NCBI GenBank assembly: GCA_002431805.1
Contig: DJEE01000012.1
Coordinates: forward strand, 1-9,304
Reading direction: 5' to 3'
Source of the DNA: Eggerthellaceae bacterium UBA5906
Lineage (GTDB): Bacteria; Actinomycetota; Coriobacteriia; Coriobacteriales; Eggerthellaceae
Length of the DNA stretch: 9,304 nucleotides
The translations under genes and the position numbers were made by a program. Positions 5,200-9,304 of this stretch are shown one piece after another (positions within the stretch are counted from its first letter, which is position 1; each line of letters opens with the position of its first letter). The notes beneath the pieces were generated by a model, which made no database searches, was not told the DNA's origin, and saw nothing but the letters and a program-made list of their open reading frames with translations.

Positions 5200-6612
5200 C
5201 TACCCTTTTCGTTCACGCTGCGCCATGCGACTTGCGGGGCGGTACAGCGCCGTTGCCGTTATGAGCAGCACTGCCGTAGCGCACAGGCTTACCGGATAGG
5301 CGCACATGATTGCCTGGAAGGTGCCGTGCGCAGGAAACACTGCGGCTATCCACGCCAGGCGTACGCCGCACACGCCCGCCACCACCAGCACCGACGGCAC
5401 CAACGTGATGCCGAAGCCGCGCAAATAACCCGACAGCACCTCGTACATCGTGCTAAACGCATACGCGGAGAACACGAACATAAGGCGTACATAACCTAGC
5501 TCCACCACGTCGGGCCCGCCTATAAGCGTAAGCATGAACTTACCTGCCACCAGCACCAACGCGATTGCCACGGCCACGGTAGCAAGCCCTTCGCCCAAGC
5601 ACGCCGCAAGCGTTTTGCGACAACGGGAGGCATTACGTGCCCCGCGATTTTGGCCCACGAACGTCGCGCACGCCTGACCAAACGAATTCAGCAGGAAGTA
5701 CACAAGGATCTCGATGCTATACGCTGCCGTTGAAGCCGCGATAGCTTGCTGTCCCAAGCTGTCGATGGCAGCCTGCACAATGATGTTCGACACAGCGAAA
5801 ACAGCACCCTGCACGCCTGCCGGCAAACCAATCTTCAGAATGGCCGCCAGCGCCTGAGCGTCCACATGCGCCGTCTTGCGGCTAAGGCGCACCGTTGATT
5901 CCGCGTGCGTAATGCGATACAGCAAAATTAAAGCGCTCACCAAGTACGACAGCGCCGTTGCCGCGGCCAAGCCCGCCGCTTGGGCGCCCAGCACGCCAAC
6001 GAACAGCACATCGAGCACCATATTAAGCACATTGGCCGCAACAAGCGGCACCAAAGGCGCTCGCGCTTGCCCGATGCCGCGGAACACCGCAGCCTGAAGG
6101 TTGTACAACATGACGGCGGGGATGCCTGCCAGGTACACGCGTAAGTATGCTAACGCCAGCGGAAACACGTCATCAGGAACCTGCAACACCGACAGCAACG
6201 CGCCAGCGGCAAGCTCGCCCACCAGCGCTATCAACACGCCACCCACCAGCGCGGCAATAACCGCCGTAGCCGAAGCCGCCTGCGCCGCTTTTGCATCCCG
6301 CGCGCCTACCGCCGTGGCAACAACCACGTTTGCACCCATCGAAATGCCCACCAGCAAGTTCACCGCCAGCGCCACCACCGGCACGTTCGCACCTACCGCT
6401 GCCACCACAGCAGTAGCGTCCTGCCCGGCGAAATTACCCGGCAACGGTAACGTCACACACGGTGAACAACTGCTCCAGGATAGACGTAATGGCCACGGTA
6501 ACCGCGAAACGCGGCACCGCACGCCAAATGGATCCGCTGGTCATGTCCAGCGCGCCCGACCGACGAGATTGCGCCGCCGCATTGCCAGCAGTTTTTGCGT
6601 TTGTTGTTCCAT
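5200..6612 (-). pseudogene. MATE-family multidrug efflux transporter, frameshifted near the 5' end
   Basis: The long frame (stop TAG at 5200-5202) encodes about 410 residues of a MATE exporter, a 12-helix proton- or sodium-driven drug antiporter, from NFAGQDATAVVAAVGAN onward. Typical segments include LLVGISMGANVVVA, YNLQAAVFRGIGQA and STAAYSIEILVYFLLNSFGQA. The first membrane helix is in another frame: an ATG at 6544 reads MTSGSIWRAVPRF, then TSILEQLFTVCDVTVAG, then TAA at 6434-6436. Removing the single base 6436 would join VTVAG to NFAGQDA. The likely true start, ATG at 6612 (MEQQTQK), shares the body's frame but meets TGA at 6541-6543. One extra base in the A-run at 6592-6596 would join it to KTAGNAAAQSRRSGALDMTSGS. 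So two compensating indels lie about 160 bases apart. The frame open from 6522 has no ribosome site and its first residues are out of frame. The gene is probably inactive unless these are sequence errors. Confidence 0.82.
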
Positions 6613-6645
6613 CGATTCATTCTTCATAGCGTGTGCATTCTGCGC

Positions 6646-6666
6646 TTTGCCTGCATATATGGCAAA
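6646..6666. promoter_or_regulatory. Inverted repeat in the MATE-LysR divergent gap, candidate LysR operator
   Basis: TTTGCC (6646-6651) and GGCAAA (6661-6666) form a perfect inverted repeat around nine AT-rich bases. A third TGCC half-site lies at 6680-6683, with GGCA-N15-TGCC spacing. The gap between the divergent starts (6612 and 6727) is the normal place for a LysR protein to control both its own gene and its neighbour. The exact T-N11-A form is not met (it is T-N15-A), so this is tentative. Confidence 0.4.
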
Positions 6667-6726
6667 TAGGTATTTAGAATGCCTTCATATAGCCAATCGG
6701 AATATAAGTTTCGAGGGGGACGCCTC

Positions 6727-7587
6727 ATGGACATTAGAGCGCTTCGTTACTTCCTTGCCGTAGCGCAGGAAAGAAGCTTCACAAACGCCGCCACGCGTCT
6801 GCATGTTGCGCAGCCTACATTGTCGAAACAAGTCAAGGCGCTCGAGCACGAGCTGGGAAAGCAGCTGATTGTCCGCGGCCACAAGGAAATTGCCCTTACC
6901 GAAGACGGAACGATTCTGTACAAACGCGCCGAAGAGATTGTGACGCTGGCAGACAAGGCCCGGCAAGAACTGTCCGCTAGCACAAGGGAGCCCACCGGCG
7001 AAGTGGCCATTGGCGGCAACGCCGTCCCCACCGTGCTGAAAGCCGCAGCCAACCTAAGAAAGCAACATTCCGGCGTGCGCTTTCGTTTTTACACCGGCGA
7101 TGCCACAGACGTATGCGAGCGGCTTGACCACGGCAGCTTGGATTTCGCCGTGCTGCTAGCCCCCGTAGACGACACCCGCTATAGCTGGCGCGCGCTGCCC
7201 GACCAATCCCGCTGGGGAATCCTAGTGCCCTCTGAAAGCACGCTCGCGCAAAAACACGCCATCAGCCCGCAAGACCTTCAAAGTCTGCCGCTTGTGCTGC
7301 ACACCCGACCAGGCATCCAGCGCATGGTGGAACGCTGGGCTGGGCTTCCGCTTGACAGCCTTGAAGTAGTTGCCACTTACAACGTGCTCAATCGACCGGT
7401 AGATGCATTCGTCGAAAGCGGACTAGGCTACCCCATCGTAGCCGACGACCTGCTTCCCGCTACGCAAAACAATCGCGCGATGTTCCTTACGCTCAATCCG
7501 CCGCTTCGCACCAGCTACGCGCTAGCCTGGCGCCGACGCTCAACCCTCTCACACGCCGCCCAAACATTCCTCGAGCACATCGGATAA
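6727..7587 (+). CDS. LysR-family transcriptional regulator, divergent from the MATE gene
   Basis: This 286-residue protein has the full LysR layout. An N-terminal winged helix-turn-helix begins MDIRALRYFLAVAQERSFTN, with the recognition region AATRLHVAQPTLSKQVKALE (21-40). A linker helix follows (about 60-85), then the effector-binding domain (about 92-286). The length is normal (about 290-300). The start at 6727 is chosen because GAGGGGGA (6713-6720) lies six bases upstream and residues MDIRALRYF match the usual LysR start; the in-frame ATG at 6679 would add 16 atypical residues. It is transcribed away from the disrupted MATE gene and likely regulates it and itself through the shared gap. 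The effector is unknown. If the MATE gene is dead, the regulator may be orphaned or act elsewhere. Confidence 0.93.
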   Translation: MDIRALRYFLAVAQERSFTNAATRLHVAQPTLSKQVKALEHELGKQLIVRGHKEIALTEDGTILYKRAEEIVTLADKARQELSASTREPTGEVAIGGNAVPTVLKAAANLRKQHSGVRFRFYTGDATDVCERLDHGSLDFAVLLAPVDDTRYSWRALPDQSRWGILVPSESTLAQKHAISPQDLQSLPLVLHTRPGIQRMVERWAGLPLDSLEVVATYNVLNRPVDAFVESGLGYPIVADDLLPATQNNRAMFLTLNPPLRTSYALAWRRRSTLSHAAQTFLEHIG

Positions 7588-7591
7588 GCCT

Positions 7592-7630
7592 AAAGCTGGG
7601 ACAGTGCACCCGGTGCACTGTCCCAGCTTT
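7592..7630. terminator. 39-base palindrome between convergent genes, bidirectional terminator
   Basis: AAAGCTGGGACAGTGCAC (7592-7609) is perfectly complementary to GTGCACTGTCCCAGCTTT (7613-7630) with a three-base loop, an 18-bp stem. It sits five bases after the LysR stop and five bases before the lipoprotein stop on the other strand, so it can end both transcripts; the A/T ends give a short U run each way. Its length and perfection exceed what termination needs, and the GGGACAG...CTGTCCC word is reminiscent of REP-type intergenic palindromes. Confidence 0.85.
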
Positions 7631-7635
7631 CATGC

Positions 7636-8193
7636 TTAGTTTGCAGGCTCCTGCGTTACCTCTACTACGCCGGTTACCACCTCAAGCGGGCATTGCGCTA
7701 CAACGGCTTGACCGCGATCGCCCAGGTCGATAAGAAGCGAATCGTCCTCTTCGGGGATTACGTGCGCCGTGATGGTGTCGCCCGACACGGCATCGGTCAC
7801 CGTCAGCTCATCGCCGTTCGTAGTGGCGTTGCCCACCCACGACGTGTAGTTGCCGTCAGCATCCTGAACAGCCAAAATGCACTGGCTGCCGTCATCGGTG
7901 GTGGCGTAGTACACGGTGTTGCCGGAATCGGTTTGCCCCACGTACGCGCTGCTCACCTCGTCTATCACAGCCGCCACCGCCACCGACTCCACCGTGCCGG
8001 ACGCGCCGTTTGCCTGCGCATCGGGCGCCGACTCAACCGTTTCCGACTCGGTCACCACCTCGCCGCCGTTGTTGTTGCCATCGGGATTCCCGTTGCCGCA
8101 CCCCGCCAACGCGCCGCCTGCAATAGCCAGCGCTGCCGCCACGGCCACAGCCGCCGATGCGCGGGATGCCATCTTCATCTGCTTCTCGTTCAT
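7636..8193 (-). CDS. Secreted lipoprotein of unknown function
   Basis: This 185-residue protein has a classic lipoprotein signal: charged MNEKQMKMASR, then an Ala-rich hydrophobic core, then the lipobox LAGC (29-32) with C32 as the acylated residue. It would be anchored outside the cell membrane. A flexible Asn/Gly/Glu/Ser linker (33-70) leads to a beta-rich acidic domain (about 80-180) with DSGNTVYYATTDDGSQC and ADGNYTSWVGNATTNGDE. Two cysteines in that domain (C105, C168) could form a disulfide. No known family is recognised. The start at 8193-8191 is supported by AGGAG (complement of 8199-8203), five bases upstream; longer starts reach into the PiT terminator. A -10-like TATACT (complement of 8240-8245) lies upstream without a clear -35, and a small CGGGT/ACCCG hairpin (8216-8232) is in the leader. 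It follows the PiT gene in the same direction but is separated from it by a terminator. Confidence 0.85.
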   Translation of the reverse strand: MNEKQMKMASRASAAVAVAAALAIAGGALAGCGNGNPDGNNNGGEVVTESETVESAPDAQANGASGTVESVAVAAVIDEVSSAYVGQTDSGNTVYYATTDDGSQCILAVQDADGNYTSWVGNATTNGDELTVTDAVSGDTITAHVIPEEDDSLLIDLGDRGQAVVAQCPLEVVTGVVEVTQEPAN

Positions 8194-8256
8194 AGTCACT
8201 CCTATCTTCGCCATTCGGGTATTCATCACCCGGCGCTGCAGTATAGGAGCGCGCGC

Positions 8257-8286
8257 AAAAAGAAACGCCTGCATGCGGCAGACGTT
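8257..8286 (-). terminator. Intrinsic terminator of the PiT gene
   Basis: Read on the - strand, AACG and CTGC (8286-8283 and 8281-8278) pair with GCAG and CGTT (8272-8269 and 8267-8264) around a five-base loop with one internal mismatch. The T-rich tract TTTCTTTTT (8265-8257) follows. It lies about 70 bases after the PiT stop. The 163-base gap 8194-8356 otherwise holds the lipoprotein leader and promoter region. Confidence 0.65.
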
Positions 8287-8356
8287 CTTGTTCGGAAAAC
8301 CATTCGTTGAAAGCGCCGCGCAACCGTTGCACAGCCGTAACGCAAGCTCTGGGCGC

Positions 8357-9304
8357 TTAAGCCAGCATCATGAACAACTTGGCCAGCACAAAACCGATCA
8401 GGCCGCATGCAGGGAACGTGATAACCCACGCCAGCAGCATGTTTTTCGCAATGCCCCAGTTCACGCGCTTGATAGACTTCGACGCGCCCACGCCCATGAT
8501 GGCCGAGGTGTTGCAGTGGCCCGTGGAAACCGGCATGCCGGTTAAGCTGGCGAACAGCAGCGTGAACACCGTGGAGAAGTTCGCAGCCACGCCCTGATAC
8601 TTCTCCAGCTTCACCATGTCCATGCCCACGGACTTGATGATGCGCTTGCCGCCCACCACCGTGCCGGCCGAAATGGCCAGCGAACACGTGATCATAACCC
8701 ACATGGGAAACCCGCCCGCATCAGGCGTGGAGCTGCCGAACGACAGCGCAATGCCCAGCATGGCAATGGACATGAACTTCTGGCCGTCCTGCGCGCCGTG
8801 CAAAAACGACAGAGCCAGCGCACACAAATCCTGGATGACGGTAAACGCCGTGTTGGCCACCTGGCGGTTGACCATCGCGAACACCCGCTCGATGACTTTC
8901 GTGAAAATCCACCCCAGCACAAAGCCTGCCACCAGGGAAAACACCATGCCGTAGATAACTTTCACCCACTCGGAGGGCACCACGCCCGCCCAGCCGTTCA
9001 TGGCCACGGCACCGCCGGTGATGCCAGCGATCAGCGAGTGCGACTTCGAGCACGGAATGCCGAAAAACCAGCAGAATATACCCCAGCCTATAGCGCCTAT
9101 CATGGCTGCCACCAGGGCTAATAGCGCCGCATCGGTGTTTCCCGAGAAGTCGACCATGCCGAACATGGTTTTCGCCACAGCCGTGGAGATAAACGTCATG
9201 CCCACCAGGCCGATGAAGTTGAACACCGCTGCCAACGCGATGGCCGTGTTGGGCTTAAGGCAGCGCGTTGACACCACCGTGGCGATGGCGTTCGGCGCGT
9301 CGGT
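8357..9304 (-). CDS. pit: PiT-family inorganic phosphate transporter, N-terminus cut by window edge
   Basis: The frame is open to the window end, giving the C-terminal 315 residues. This is a polytopic membrane protein of the PHO4/PiT family, low-affinity phosphate (metal-phosphate) symporters. The visible N-terminal signature starts TDAPNAIATVVSTR, right after the expected GAN. The second repeat shows HGAQDGQKFMSIAML, and the C-terminal signature TGMPVSTGHCNTSAIMGVGA is intact. About nine or ten hydrophobic segments are present. Only about 20-40 residues are likely missing, judged by family length. A GTG at 9277 is an in-frame codon, not the start, since the signature extends upstream of it. 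A PhoU-like DUF47 partner, common beside PiT, is not on the downstream side; it would have to lie beyond the window. Family assignment is sure; phosphate rather than sulfate specificity is by family default. Confidence 0.93.
   Translation of the reverse strand, partial: TDAPNAIATVVSTRCLKPNTAIALAAVFNFIGLVGMTFISTAVAKTMFGMVDFSGNTDAALLALVAAMIGAIGWGIFCWFFGIPCSKSHSLIAGITGGAVAMNGWAGVVPSEWVKVIYGMVFSLVAGFVLGWIFTKVIERVFAMVNRQVANTAFTVIQDLCALALSFLHGAQDGQKFMSIAMLGIALSFGSSTPDAGGFPMWVMITCSLAISAGTVVGGKRIIKSVGMDMVKLEKYQGVAANFSTVFTLLFASLTGMPVSTGHCNTSAIMGVGASKSIKRVNWGIAKNMLLAWVITFPACGLIGFVLAKLFMMLA

Noticed and set aside
5200..6522. A normal intact MATE gene starting at 6522 on the - strand
   Set aside because: The first 28 or so residues from 6522 (MRCRVSRLPWPL...) are not MATE-like and lack a ribosome site, while the expected first helix reads cleanly in another frame over the same bases.
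9275..9277. GTG at 9277 as the PiT start codon
   Set aside because: The family signature DAPNAIAT continues upstream to the window edge, so the true start lies outside.
1..9304. tRNA, rRNA, CRISPR array, transposase or phage genes
   Set aside because: Both strands were read for them, and none of the expected structures, repeat-spacer patterns or protein motifs was seen.

Overview
The window is GC-rich bacterial DNA with strong, evenly spaced Shine-Dalgarno sites and short intergenic gaps. The gene content (a core-MetE protein behind a CysB/CmbR-like LysR regulator, an XpaC-TelA pair, a small CxC protein often mislabelled 'Hsp90', MATE and PiT transporters) and the base composition suggest an anaerobic gut actinomycete of the Coriobacteriia, probably Eggerthellaceae. 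That assignment is inferred from recalled family distributions, not measured. No tRNA, rRNA, CRISPR array or insertion sequence is visible.

Left part (1-1925, + strand). The C-terminal third of a LysR regulator ends at 354. A 387-base gap follows, holding a cluster of imperfect inverted and direct repeats (417-589) and an AT-rich operator-like block (629-653). Then comes a 372-residue protein equal to the catalytic half of cobalamin-independent methionine synthase, closed by a strong terminator. The layout suggests a methionine/sulfur regulator and its target.

Middle part (2083-5105, + strand). An xpaC-telA pair encodes a membrane-anchored XpaC-family protein and a coiled-coil TelA-family protein. 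Next is a separate small transcription unit: a perfect 16-bp palindrome, a recognisable promoter, a perfect ribosome site, a 120-residue protein with a CxCPxC cluster, and a terminator.

Right part (5200-9304). A MATE-family efflux gene on the - strand is divergent from an intact LysR gene. The MATE gene is disrupted near its 5' end: a one-base insertion is clear, and an upstream one-base loss in an A-run is likely. A near-perfect 39-base palindrome separates the LysR gene from a convergent lipoprotein gene. Behind that lies a PiT phosphate transporter on the - strand, with its own terminator, cut by the window edge.

The points most worth following are the mutually exclusive hairpins and repeats at 417-589, the palindrome-controlled small cysteine protein, three 11-residue tandem repeats next to the XpaC membrane hairpin, and the broken MATE gene beside its intact presumed regulator.
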